The position numbers were made by a program, and so were the translations under genes. This document shows, piece by piece, positions 1 to 5,629 of a DNA stretch of 5,761 bases (positions within the stretch are counted from its first letter, which is position 1; each line of letters begins with the position of its first letter). The notes beneath the pieces are model-generated. The model made no database searches. It was not told the DNA's origin and saw only the letters and a list, made by a program, of their open reading frames with translations. The stretch is from Burkholderiales bacterium. GTDB taxonomy: Bacteria > Pseudomonadota > Gammaproteobacteria > Burkholderiales > Casimicrobiaceae. The DNA is taken from the NCBI GenBank assembly GCA_031275075.1, contig JAISPI010000072.1, positions 1 to 5,761 of the forward strand, read 5' to 3'.

Positions 1-1052
1 CGCTGTTCGGAGTAATTGTCGTCGCGGCTTTGCCACAGCGCGGCAATGACGCGGATCAAGTCATCGTCGTCGGCGCCGTTGCGCAACAGCGCACGGATAT
101 CGCAGCCACTATTGGCAAAAAGGCAGGTGAACAACTGGCCATTGGTCGATAGGCGCATCCGTGTGCAATCGCAGCAAAACGCTTGTGTGACCGAGGAGAT
201 CACGCCGATTTCGCCGCTGCCGTCTTTGAAGCGCCAACGTCCGGCCACTTCGCCGTGGTAATTGGAATCGACGGGTTCAAGCGGAAATTCGGCGTTGATG
301 GTGTCAACGATTTCAGCGGCGGAAACAACGTCGTCCATTCGCCAGCCGTTGGTGGCGCCGACATCCATAAATTCAATGAAACGCACGATGTGACCGCTGC
401 CTTTGAAGTGGCGGACCAACGGCAAAATCGCGTTTTCGTTAATGCCGCGTTTGATGACGGCGTTGATTTTGATCGGCGTCAGTCCAGCGCGGGCGGCGGC
501 ATCAATGCCTTCGAGCACGCGGGCGAGCGGAAAATTCACGTCGTTCATCCGGCGGAAGGTGGCGTCGTCGATAGCGTCGAGACTGACGGTGATTCGTTTC
601 AGGCCGGCGCTACGCAGGCTTTGTGCTTTTTTGGCGAGGATCGAGGCGTTGGTGGTCAGCGTCAGGTCGATGCCGTCGATGGCCGCCAGCATTTCGATCA
701 ACCGTTCGATGTTTTTGCGCAACAACGGTTCGCCGCCGGTCAGCCGGATTTTGTGTACGCCCAGACGGGAGAACAGCCGCGCCAACCGGGCGACTTCCTC
801 AAAACGTAACAGTTCATCGTGTTCCAGAAAAGCATGGTCGCGGCCAAACGCGTCTTTCGGCATGCAGTACATGCAGCGAAAGTTGCAACGATCCGTTACC
901 GAGATGCGCAGGTCGCGCAACGGGCGTTGCCGCCGGTCGAGAAGGGGAATCGGCAGCGTTTCAGGTCGGGCAAGACGCATATCGTGCAAGGCTTGCTGAA
1001 ATTGTTGCCGCGCAAGCTCGGTCGCGTCGAGCAAAGAGATCGTTTTTGTCAT
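1..1052 (-). CDS. moaA: GTP 3',8-cyclase MoaA (radical SAM), 3' end cut off by window
   Basis: MoaA is the radical-SAM enzyme that, with MoaC, starts molybdenum cofactor synthesis by converting GTP to 3',8-cyclo-GTP in the cytoplasm. Reading the minus strand from ATG at 1052 gives 350 codons without a stop to the window edge. The N-terminal 4Fe-4S site is CNFRCMYC (Cys56, Cys60, Cys63). The SAM-binding TGGEP motif is at 105-109 and the strand TLTTN at 131-135. The second cluster is CxxC-x13-C (Cys293, Cys296, Cys310), which marks MoaA rather than other radical-SAM proteins. The fragment ends at DDNYSEQ, where MoaA proteins normally have roughly 20 residues left including the terminal GG, so nearly all of the gene is present. 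An in-frame TAA lies 24 bases upstream of the ATG with no other start between, which fixes the start. The Shine-Dalgarno is weak (GGAACAGG). The ~30-residue extension before the first cluster is longer than in E. coli MoaA. It lies downstream of yhbY on the same strand, 142 bp away. Confidence 0.97.
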   Translation of the reverse strand, partial: MTKTISLLDATELARQQFQQALHDMRLARPETLPIPLLDRRQRPLRDLRISVTDRCNFRCMYCMPKDAFGRDHAFLEHDELLRFEEVARLARLFSRLGVHKIRLTGGEPLLRKNIERLIEMLAAIDGIDLTLTTNASILAKKAQSLRSAGLKRITVSLDAIDDATFRRMNDVNFPLARVLEGIDAAARAGLTPIKINAVIKRGINENAILPLVRHFKGSGHIVRFIEFMDVGATNGWRMDDVVSAAEIVDTINAEFPLEPVDSNYHGEVAGRWRFKDGSGEIGVISSVTQAFCCDCTRMRLSTNGQLFTCLFANSGCDIRALLRNGADDDDLIRVIAALWQSRDDNYSEQ

Positions 1053-1194
1053 AACCTGTTCCGGGAATGCCGAATTTTAACAAAGATCGTTTCTATGGGA
1101 GGGTTCTGCGATACCGGGTTTTGCGGCGCATGAAAAGGAAAAGACCGGAAAGGAAAAAGCCGGGGAGGGAAAGGCATTCCAGTGGCTGGTAGAA
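1053..1194 (-). other. yhbY-moaA intergenic region with pyrimidine-rich tract (sense strand)
   Basis: This 142-bp gap separates the yhbY stop from the moaA start. Between 1132 and 1174 the plus strand is almost all purine (39 of 43 bases), so a minus-strand transcript would carry a C/U-rich, G-poor tract. Two imperfect tandem units (1133-1148 and 1149-1163), each shaped like A(3-4)GGA(4-5)G(A)CCGG, make up much of it. A TAAAAT hexamer about 25 bases upstream of the moaA ATG could serve as a -10 box, but no good -35 box is in place. I see no clear hairpin followed by a T-run after yhbY. Read-through from yhbY and a separate moaA promoter are both possible. Confidence 0.45.
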
Positions 1195-1803
1195 TCACGC
1201 CTTTCCGCGGGCGCCGAGCCGTCGCCGGCCGACCGGGCGTTGAGCCGCTACCGGTTGTTGACCGGAGATGTTGCGCGGCGGTTTTGCCTTTGTTTGCTGG
1301 AGCGGCAATTTGCCGCCCGCAGTACGGGAACCGCGACCGACAGGGCGTGGCGGGCGAGTGTCGGCGAAAGGCATTTTGTCGGGATCGTCCAGTTGCCGTG
1401 CTTGTCGGGCGGACAGCGGTTTGACCGCCAACCCATGACGGTTGATGGCGCCGGGGAGGGCAGGTTTCATGGTTTTTGCGGTTTTTTTCGCGGGACGTTT
1501 GACCGGTTTTGGCGCGGCCTCCGCTTTGGGTGGCGCCGGACGCCAGAGGATGATCAGTTTGCCCACATGTTGTACCGGAGCGCAGGCCAGTTGGTCGCAA
1601 ATGGTGAGCTGTAACGCTTCGCGTTCGGCGCGGTCATCGTTGAAAATGCGTACTTTGATGAGTTCGTGGGCATTCAGGGCACGGTCAATTTCGCGCAGTA
1701 CAGCCGATGTCAGCCCGTGTTGGCCGATCATGACTACGGGATCAAGCGCATGCGCCTGGGCGCGCAAAGCGCGGCGTTCAGTGGGGGTCAGTGTCAGTAA
1801 CAT
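1195..1803 (-). CDS. yhbY: YhbY-family (CRM domain) ribosome-assembly RNA-binding protein with long basic tail
   Basis: This is a small cytoplasmic RNA-binding protein of the CRM family, linked in E. coli to pre-50S ribosomal particles. Residues 4-89 form the whole domain: the opening LTPTERRALRAQAHALDPVV, the GxxG loop GQHG at 27-30 followed by LT, then EIDRAL and HELIKV at 46-51, and a closing VGKLIILWRP near 80-89. E. coli YhbY is about 97 residues; this one is 202. The extra ~113 residues are rich in Lys, Arg, Pro and Ala, look disordered and strongly basic, and show no domain I recognise. The ATG at 1803 starts right at the conserved domain and is preceded only by a weak AGG-type Shine-Dalgarno 12 bases away. 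It is divergent from rlmE, the usual gamma/betaproteobacterial arrangement. The domain call is firm; the function of the tail is unknown. Confidence 0.93.
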   Translation of the reverse strand: MLLTLTPTERRALRAQAHALDPVVMIGQHGLTSAVLREIDRALNAHELIKVRIFNDDRAEREALQLTICDQLACAPVQHVGKLIILWRPAPPKAEAAPKPVKRPAKKTAKTMKPALPGAINRHGLAVKPLSARQARQLDDPDKMPFADTRPPRPVGRGSRTAGGKLPLQQTKAKPPRNISGQQPVAAQRPVGRRRLGARGKA

Positions 1804-1911
1804 GCGGCAAGTGTACCTGAACCGATAGGGGATAGCGTCAAACCCGCAAATAAAGTTACGCTTCAGGGTGGTTTACAAGGCAAAGAATTTCGAGGCAAGG
1901 TACTAAAAAAG
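1804..1911. promoter_or_regulatory. Divergent promoter region between yhbY and rlmE
   Basis: These 108 bp lie between two divergently transcribed genes, so they should contain promoters for both. On the minus strand, TTGACG (about 1835-1840) matches the sigma-70 -35 consensus at five of six positions, but the nearest -10-like TACACT is about 20 bases away, which is long. On the plus strand, TTTACA at 1872-1877 is also a five-of-six -35 match without a well-spaced -10. The rlmE Shine-Dalgarno is probably the AAGG at 1897-1900, 11 bases before ATG. The promoter role is inferred from gene layout; exact boxes are not established. Confidence 0.4.
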
Positions 1912-2556
1912 ATGGCGAGTCTTAACAAGAGCGGGAAAAAGCATCGCTTTGGCAAAGCGTGGATGCACGAGCATGTCAACGATCCCTATGTGAAGGAAGC
2001 GCAACGCCGGGGTTTTCGTTCGCGGGCGGCGTTCAAGCTGATTGAACTGGTTGACCGGGATCAGTTGTTGCGAGCTGGAATGACGGTGGTCGATTTGGGG
2101 GCGGCGCCTGGAAGCTGGTGTCAGGTGATACGCGAACGGCTGGGCGGGCAAGTGAAGATCGTCGCCATCGATTTGTTGCCGATGGACGGGATAGGTGGCG
2201 TTGATTTTATTCAGGGTGATTTTTCAACGGAAGAAAGCTTGCGGGCGGTGCGGGAGACACTGAAAGGTGCGCCGGTCGATCTTGTATTGTCGGACATGGC
2301 CCCCAATCTGTCAGGGGTAGAAGCGGCGGATCAGGCGCGTAGCGTCGGGTTGGCCGAGCTGGCGCTGGAGTTTGCGGCGCTTCATCTGCGCGAAGGCGGC
2401 GATTTTGCGGTCAAGTTGTTTCAGGGAGCAGGCAGCGACACGTTCCGAAAGCAGGCGGCGACGCATTTCGACAAGGTGTATGTGCGCAAACCGAAGGCTT
2501 CACGCGGTCGCAGCCGGGAAATTTATGTTGTCGGGAAGGGATTTCGCAGGGCTTAA
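1912..2556 (+). CDS. rlmE: 23S rRNA (uridine-2552-2'-O)-methyltransferase RlmE (FtsJ/RrmJ)
   Basis: RlmE uses S-adenosylmethionine to methylate the 2'-OH of U2552 in the A-loop of 23S rRNA, a late step in 50S assembly that is heat-induced in E. coli. The 214-residue product has the normal family length. The catalytic tetrad is intact: Lys42 in SRAAFKL, Asp128 in LSDMAPN, Lys168 in FAVKLFQG and Glu203 in SREIYVV, each exactly four positions later than in E. coli (K38, D124, K164, E199). The SAM-binding glycine motif VVDLGAAPGSW occupies 59-69, and the acidic residue AIDLLPM follows at 85-91. The basic N-terminus (KSGKKHRFGKAW) fits rRNA binding. The ATG is preceded by GAGGCAAGG. It is divergent from yhbY, another 50S-assembly factor, and upstream of ftsH in the standard rlmE-ftsH pairing. 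Confidence 0.97.
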   Translation: MASLNKSGKKHRFGKAWMHEHVNDPYVKEAQRRGFRSRAAFKLIELVDRDQLLRAGMTVVDLGAAPGSWCQVIRERLGGQVKIVAIDLLPMDGIGGVDFIQGDFSTEESLRAVRETLKGAPVDLVLSDMAPNLSGVEAADQARSVGLAELALEFAALHLREGGDFAVKLFQGAGSDTFRKQAATHFDKVYVRKPKASRGRSREIYVVGKGFRRA

Positions 2557-2649
2557 AAAGTGCATGAGTCGAGTTTTACCGGCAGTGACAGGGTTTTAGA
2601 CTGGTCTTAAGCCGCCAGCGCCGTTAAAATTATATGCTAAGTTGAAAAC

Positions 2650-2751
2650 ATGGGGCTGGAAAGTGCGTGGCGTGAAGCAGAAATGCGGGCAGAAATGCGG
2701 ACAAAAATGCGAGCGCGACGAAAGTCTCATCAGGCAAGGAGTGGGCATTGA
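2650..2751 (+). CDS. Putative 33-aa upstream ORF (leader peptide) overlapping the ftsH start
   Basis: ATG at 2650 opens a 33-codon frame ending at TGA 2749-2751, which overlaps the ftsH TTG (2748-2750) as TTGA. An in-frame TAA at 2638-2640 closes the frame upstream. The predicted peptide begins MGLESAWREAEM, has a four-residue periodicity (AEMR, AEMR, TKMR) caused by the 12-bp tandem repeat, and ends in a basic stretch rich in Arg, Lys, Ser and His. Extra in-frame ATGs at 2683, 2695 and 2707 come from the repeat. None of the ATGs has a good Shine-Dalgarno. If the -10 box is near 2631-2638, the transcript would begin only a few bases before 2650, so start recognition could be nearly leaderless. 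I recognise no homologue. It could equally be a chance open frame. Confidence 0.3.
   Translation: MGLESAWREAEMRAEMRTKMRARRKSHQARSGH
2677..2712 (+). repeat. Three tandem 12-bp units in the ftsH leader
   Basis: Units 2677-2688 and 2689-2700 are identical (GCAGAAATGCGG). Unit 2701-2712 (ACAAAAATGCGA) matches at nine of twelve positions, all three changes being G to A. The array ends 24 bases before the ftsH Shine-Dalgarno. The length of 12 preserves every reading frame, so copy-number change would not shift the small open frame around it. I cannot say whether it binds a regulator, affects mRNA folding, or arose by replication slippage. Confidence 0.9.
2736..2741 (+). promoter_or_regulatory. ftsH ribosome-binding site (decides the TTG start)
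   Basis: AAGGAG lies six bases before TTG at 2748, near-ideal spacing and the strongest Shine-Dalgarno in the window. It supports the TTG start. Reading the ftsH frame backwards, there is no ATG or GTG before an in-frame TGA at 2673. The next internal ATG, around 2805, would delete the first membrane segment. Confidence 0.85.
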
Positions 2752-4640
2752 ATAATTGGGCAAAGAATTTTGGTATCTGGTTGGTGATTCTGGCGGTCAT
2801 TCTGATGGCGGTCAGGCAGTTCGATAATCAGCAAGGCGCTAACGAGCCGATCGCTTATTCCGATTTCAAGGAACAAGCGAAAAACGGCAGCGTCGAGTCG
2901 GCGGTGATCGAAGGGCAAAAAATTCTCTGGAAAACCAAAAATGGTCAGAAGCACGTTACCTACAGCGCCAGTGACCTGTGGATGGTTGACGACCTGATCA
3001 AGAGCGGTGTCAAGGTTGAAGCGAAAGAGGCGAGCCGCAACTGGCTCGGCGATATTCTGCTTTCGGCGATTCCGCTGTTGCTGATCGTCGGCTTTTGGTT
3101 TTTCATCATGCGGCAGATGCAGGGGGGCGGCAAAGGCGGCGCTTTTTCGTTCGGCAAGAGCCGCGCCCGGATGCTCGATGATTCGAATAACGCGGTGACG
3201 TTTGCCGACGTTGCCGGTTGCGATGAAGCCAAGGAGGAAGTGCAGGAACTGGTCGATTTTCTGAGAGACCCATCGAAGTTCCAGAAACTCGGCGGCCGCA
3301 TTCCGCGCGGTGTGCTGCTGGTCGGCGCGCCCGGAACCGGTAAGACGCTGCTGGCACGAGCGATTGCCGGTGAGGCGAAAGTGCCGTTCTTTTTGATTTC
3401 CGGCTCCGATTTTGTTGAGATGTTTGTCGGCGTCGGCGCAGCGCGTGTGCGCGACATGTTCGAACAAGCGAAGAAAAACGCGCCGTGTATTATTTTCATC
3501 GACGAAATCGACGCGGTAGGCCGTCAGCGCGGTGCCGGTCTTGGCGGCGGCAACGACGAACGCGAACAGACGCTGAACCAGATGTTGGTCGAGATGGATG
3601 GTTTTGAAGTCAACGCCGGTGTGATCGTCATCGCGGCGACCAACCGACCTGACGTGCTCGATCCGGCATTGTTGCGGCCGGGGCGTTTCGACCGGCAAGT
3701 GGTGGTGCCGCTGCCGGATATTCGCGGTCGCGAACAGATTTTGAAAGTCCATATGCGCAAGGTGCCGCTGTCCAGTGACGTGAAAGCGGATATCATCGCG
3801 CGTGGTACCCCCGGTTTTTCCGGTGCTGACCTCGCCAATCTGGTGAATGAAGCGGCGCTGTTTGCGGCGCGTTCCAACAAACGATTGGTTGACATGGGGG
3901 ACTTCGAGCGCGCCAAAGAAAAGATTTTCATGGGGCCGGAGCGTCGCTCGATGATTCTCACCGAGGACGAAAAACGCGCGACGGCATACCACGAATCGGG
4001 ACACGCCGTGGTGGCGCGTTTGTTGCCGGGAACCGATCCGGTGCACAAGGTAACGATTGTGCCGCGTGGGCGGGCGCTGGGGTTGACCTTGCAATTGCCG
4101 GAGCGTGATCGCGTCAGTCTGTACAAGGATCAGATGCTTAACGAGATCGCCATTCTGTTCGGTGGCCGAGTCGCGGAGGAGTTGTTTGTCCACCGGATTT
4201 CTACCGGAGCGTCGAATGACTTTGAACGCGCTACCAACTTGGCGCGTGACATGGTGACGCGCTACGGGATGTCGGAAAAAATGGGAACGATGGTGTACGG
4301 CGAAAACGAAGGCGAAATATTTCTTGGCCGGTCGGTAACGACACATAAAAACGTTTCGGAAACGACGATGCAGCAAGTCGATGCGGAAATTCGCCGGATC
4401 ATTGATGAGCAATACGGTTTGGCGCGTCGTCTCCTGGAAGAAGGTCGCGATAAGGTTGAGGCGATGACGGCGGCGCTGATGGAATTCGAAACGCTTGATG
4501 CCGACCAGATCACCGATATCATGGAAGGCCGGTCGCCACGACCGCCGAAAATCGGGAGCAGCGGTGATGCGTCCGATTCGCCCGACGACGGTACGGTTGT
4601 CGAGAATCCCCAAACGGAGCCATCGGCCAATCCTGCGTAA
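2748..4640 (+). CDS. ftsH: ATP-dependent zinc metalloprotease FtsH
   Basis: FtsH is the hexameric, membrane-anchored AAA+ protease that extracts and degrades misfolded membrane proteins and short-lived cytoplasmic regulators (sigma-32 and LpxC in E. coli). The 630-residue product has the full architecture. A first membrane helix is at about 8-24, a periplasmic domain at about 25-100 and a second membrane helix at about 103-120. Walker A GAPGTGKT is at 193-200 after the pore-side region, and Walker B IIFIDEID at 248-255. The second region of homology carries arginine fingers Arg310 and Arg313 (LRPGRFD). The zinc site HESGH is at 415-419, with the third ligand in STGASND (Asp491). All catalytic residues are present. 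The C-terminal tail (about 605-630) is Asp/Pro/Ser-rich and probably flexible. Translation starts at TTG with AAGGAG six bases upstream; the start overlaps the stop of a short upstream frame. The gene ends in TAA followed at once by TAG, then an intrinsic terminator. Length and order match the family. Confidence 0.98.
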   Translation: MNNWAKNFGIWLVILAVILMAVRQFDNQQGANEPIAYSDFKEQAKNGSVESAVIEGQKILWKTKNGQKHVTYSASDLWMVDDLIKSGVKVEAKEASRNWLGDILLSAIPLLLIVGFWFFIMRQMQGGGKGGAFSFGKSRARMLDDSNNAVTFADVAGCDEAKEEVQELVDFLRDPSKFQKLGGRIPRGVLLVGAPGTGKTLLARAIAGEAKVPFFLISGSDFVEMFVGVGAARVRDMFEQAKKNAPCIIFIDEIDAVGRQRGAGLGGGNDEREQTLNQMLVEMDGFEVNAGVIVIAATNRPDVLDPALLRPGRFDRQVVVPLPDIRGREQILKVHMRKVPLSSDVKADIIARGTPGFSGADLANLVNEAALFAARSNKRLVDMGDFERAKEKIFMGPERRSMILTEDEKRATAYHESGHAVVARLLPGTDPVHKVTIVPRGRALGLTLQLPERDRVSLYKDQMLNEIAILFGGRVAEELFVHRISTGASNDFERATNLARDMVTRYGMSEKMGTMVYGENEGEIFLGRSVTTHKNVSETTMQQVDAEIRRIIDEQYGLARRLLEEGRDKVEAMTAALMEFETLDADQITDIMEGRSPRPPKIGSSGDASDSPDDGTVVENPQTEPSANPA

Positions 4641-4674
4641 TAGCGCTGCGCCGTAAGTGTTATGAAAGTTTCGG

Positions 4675-4708
4675 GAGGGCGCATTAATCAGCGCCCTCTT
4701 TTTGTTTT
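4675..4708 (+). terminator. Intrinsic (Rho-independent) terminator after ftsH
   Basis: A perfect 8-bp inverted repeat, GAGGGCGC (4675-4682) and GCGCCCTC (4691-4698), encloses the 8-base loop ATTAATCA and is followed by TTTTTGTTTT (4699-4708). This is a textbook GC-rich hairpin plus U-tract, 34 bases after the ftsH stop. It should end most rlmE/ftsH transcripts. It also sits only about 33 bases before folP, leaving little room for a complete folP promoter downstream. Confidence 0.92.
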
Positions 4709-4718
4709 AACGGAAACG

Positions 4719-4745
4719 ATGATTGATCAAGAGAGCCGGAAATGA
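4719..4745 (+). other. 8-codon mini-ORF overlapping the folP start by ATGA
   Basis: ATG at 4719 reads MIDQESRK and stops at TGA 4743-4745, so its stop overlaps the folP ATG (4742-4744) in the ATGA arrangement typical of translational coupling. It has no clear Shine-Dalgarno (GGAAACG lies just upstream) and its length makes chance quite likely. The same bases hold the purine-rich GAGAG (4731-4735), six bases before the folP ATG, which is the probable folP ribosome-binding site. Confidence 0.2.
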
Positions 4746-5626
4746 GTAACAGATTGGATGACGGAGCCGCTACGCTGACATTAGGCCCCCGCCGTTGGTT
4801 GCTTGACCGCCCTTATGTGATGGGTGTCGTCAACGTGACGCCGGATTCGTTTTCCGATTGCAGTAAACCGCTGAATTTCGAGAAGTCGCTGAAAGAAGCG
4901 TTGACGATGATCGATGACGGCGCTGATATCATTGACGTCGGTGGTGAGTCATCGAGACCCGGAGCTTCATCGGTTTCCGACGACGAGGAGTTGCGGCGGG
5001 TGCTGCCGTTGGTCGAGGCGCTGGTCGTTCGTGATGTGGCGGTGTCAGTCGATACCGTCAAGCCGGTTGTGATGAAAGCGGCGATTGACGCCGGTGCGGT
5101 AATGGTCAACGACATTCAGGCATTGCAGGCGCCAGAGGCGTTGTCTGTCGTGGCGCGCAGCCAGGCGGCGGTGTGTTTGATGCATATGCAGGGAGCGCCG
5201 CGCACGATGCAGGAAGCGCCGGTTTACGATGATGTGGTGGCTGAGGTGAAGGCGTTTTTGTCGGTGCGGGCGAGCGCATTGGAGGCAGCGGGTGTGGCGC
5301 GTGAACGGATCGTGCTTGATCCGGGGTTTGGATTCGGCAAGACAGTGGATCATAATCTCGCTTTGATGCGAAGTTTGCCGGAATTGGTGGCGTTAGGTTA
5401 TCCGGTACTGGCCGGTTGGTCGCGCAAATCGACACTGGGTCATCTGACCGGTCGCGCCGTCGATGAACGTCTGGCGGCGAGTATCGCGGCGAGTTTGGCG
5501 GCGGTGGCGCAGGGCGCGGCCATCGTGCGGGTACACGATGTGCGAGAGACCGTTGATGCGCTGCGTGTATGGTGTACGATGGCACCGAGGCAGTTTCCGA
5601 AAGCGAAAGAAAAGCCGAAAGGATAG
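4742..5626 (+). CDS. folP: Dihydropteroate synthase FolP
   Basis: DHPS condenses p-aminobenzoate with 6-hydroxymethyl-dihydropterin pyrophosphate in folate synthesis and is the sulfonamide target. The 294-residue product is a full TIM-barrel enzyme. Visible motifs are VMGVVNVTPDSFSD (26-39), DVGGESSRPGA (65-75), SVDTVKP (102-108), MVNDI (121-125), CLMHMQG (145-151), DPGFGFGK (193-200), the SRKS loop (227-230) and RVHD (263-266). The pterin and pyrophosphate residues Asn31, Asp104, Asn123, Asp193, Lys229, Arg263 and His265 are all present. Loop 1 reads DCSKP where most family members have DGG, and the second sulfa-contact loop has Ser71 where E. coli has Thr62, with the proline kept (Pro73). 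A lysine-rich tail ends the protein. GAGAG six bases before the ATG is the likely ribosome-binding site. The stop is 3 bp from glmM, so the two genes are probably one transcription unit, as in many proteobacteria. Confidence 0.97.
   Translation: MSNRLDDGAATLTLGPRRWLLDRPYVMGVVNVTPDSFSDCSKPLNFEKSLKEALTMIDDGADIIDVGGESSRPGASSVSDDEELRRVLPLVEALVVRDVAVSVDTVKPVVMKAAIDAGAVMVNDIQALQAPEALSVVARSQAAVCLMHMQGAPRTMQEAPVYDDVVAEVKAFLSVRASALEAAGVARERIVLDPGFGFGKTVDHNLALMRSLPELVALGYPVLAGWSRKSTLGHLTGRAVDERLAASIAASLAAVAQGAAIVRVHDVRETVDALRVWCTMAPRQFPKAKEKPKG
5618..5623 (+). promoter_or_regulatory. glmM ribosome-binding site inside the folP 3' end
   Basis: AAAGGA lies six bases before the glmM ATG at 5630 and within the last codons of folP. 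With the 3-bp intergenic gap this supports translational coupling of the two genes and confirms the glmM start. Confidence 0.7.
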
Positions 5627-5629
5627 GCG

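Larger units (their letters stand above)
2557..2747 (+). promoter_or_regulatory. rlmE-ftsH intergenic / ftsH leader with AT-rich putative promoter
   Basis: This 191-bp gap is long for a pair that is often tightly spaced. I see no hairpin plus T-run after rlmE, so read-through into ftsH is possible. An AT-rich patch at 2624-2640 contains TAAAAT (2625-2630) and TATATG/TATGCT (2631-2638), plausible -10 boxes for an ftsH promoter, but no convincing -35 box is seen. A short interrupted inverted repeat AGAC-TG-GTCT lies at 2598-2607. The downstream half holds three 12-bp tandem units, a short open reading frame and the ftsH ribosome-binding site, each listed separately. Confidence 0.4.

Noticed and set aside
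219..230. Possible Neisseria-type DNA uptake sequence (GCCGTCTTTGAA)
   Set aside because: It has two extra T's relative to GCCGTCTGAA, occurs once, and lies inside moaA coding sequence.
183..809. A 208-codon plus-strand open frame opposite moaA
   Set aside because: The minus strand encodes MoaA with both iron-sulfur cysteine motifs across this whole stretch; the plus-strand product has no family resemblance.
1053..1194. Molybdenum-cofactor riboswitch upstream of moaA
   Set aside because: The gap is long enough, but I could not recognise the conserved motif or a convincing multi-stem fold by eye. A covariance-model search with the Moco RNA family would decide.
1049..1600. A 183-codon minus-strand frame overlapping yhbY and the moaA start
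   Set aside because: It is out of frame with the YhbY gene, lacks any domain and is low-complexity; the YhbY reading through 1195 has the conserved domain in the adjoining part.
2636..2690. Sigma-32-like -10 (CCCCATGTT) on the minus strand at about 2655-2647
   Set aside because: It faces away from ftsH into the 3' end of rlmE and lacks a properly spaced CTTGAA -35, so chance is likelier.
2730..4613. A 627-codon open frame antisense to ftsH
   Set aside because: It mirrors ftsH codon structure, is full of His/Arg/Gln with no recognisable domain, and the plus strand encodes an unmistakable complete FtsH. Long antisense frames are expected opposite GC-biased genes.
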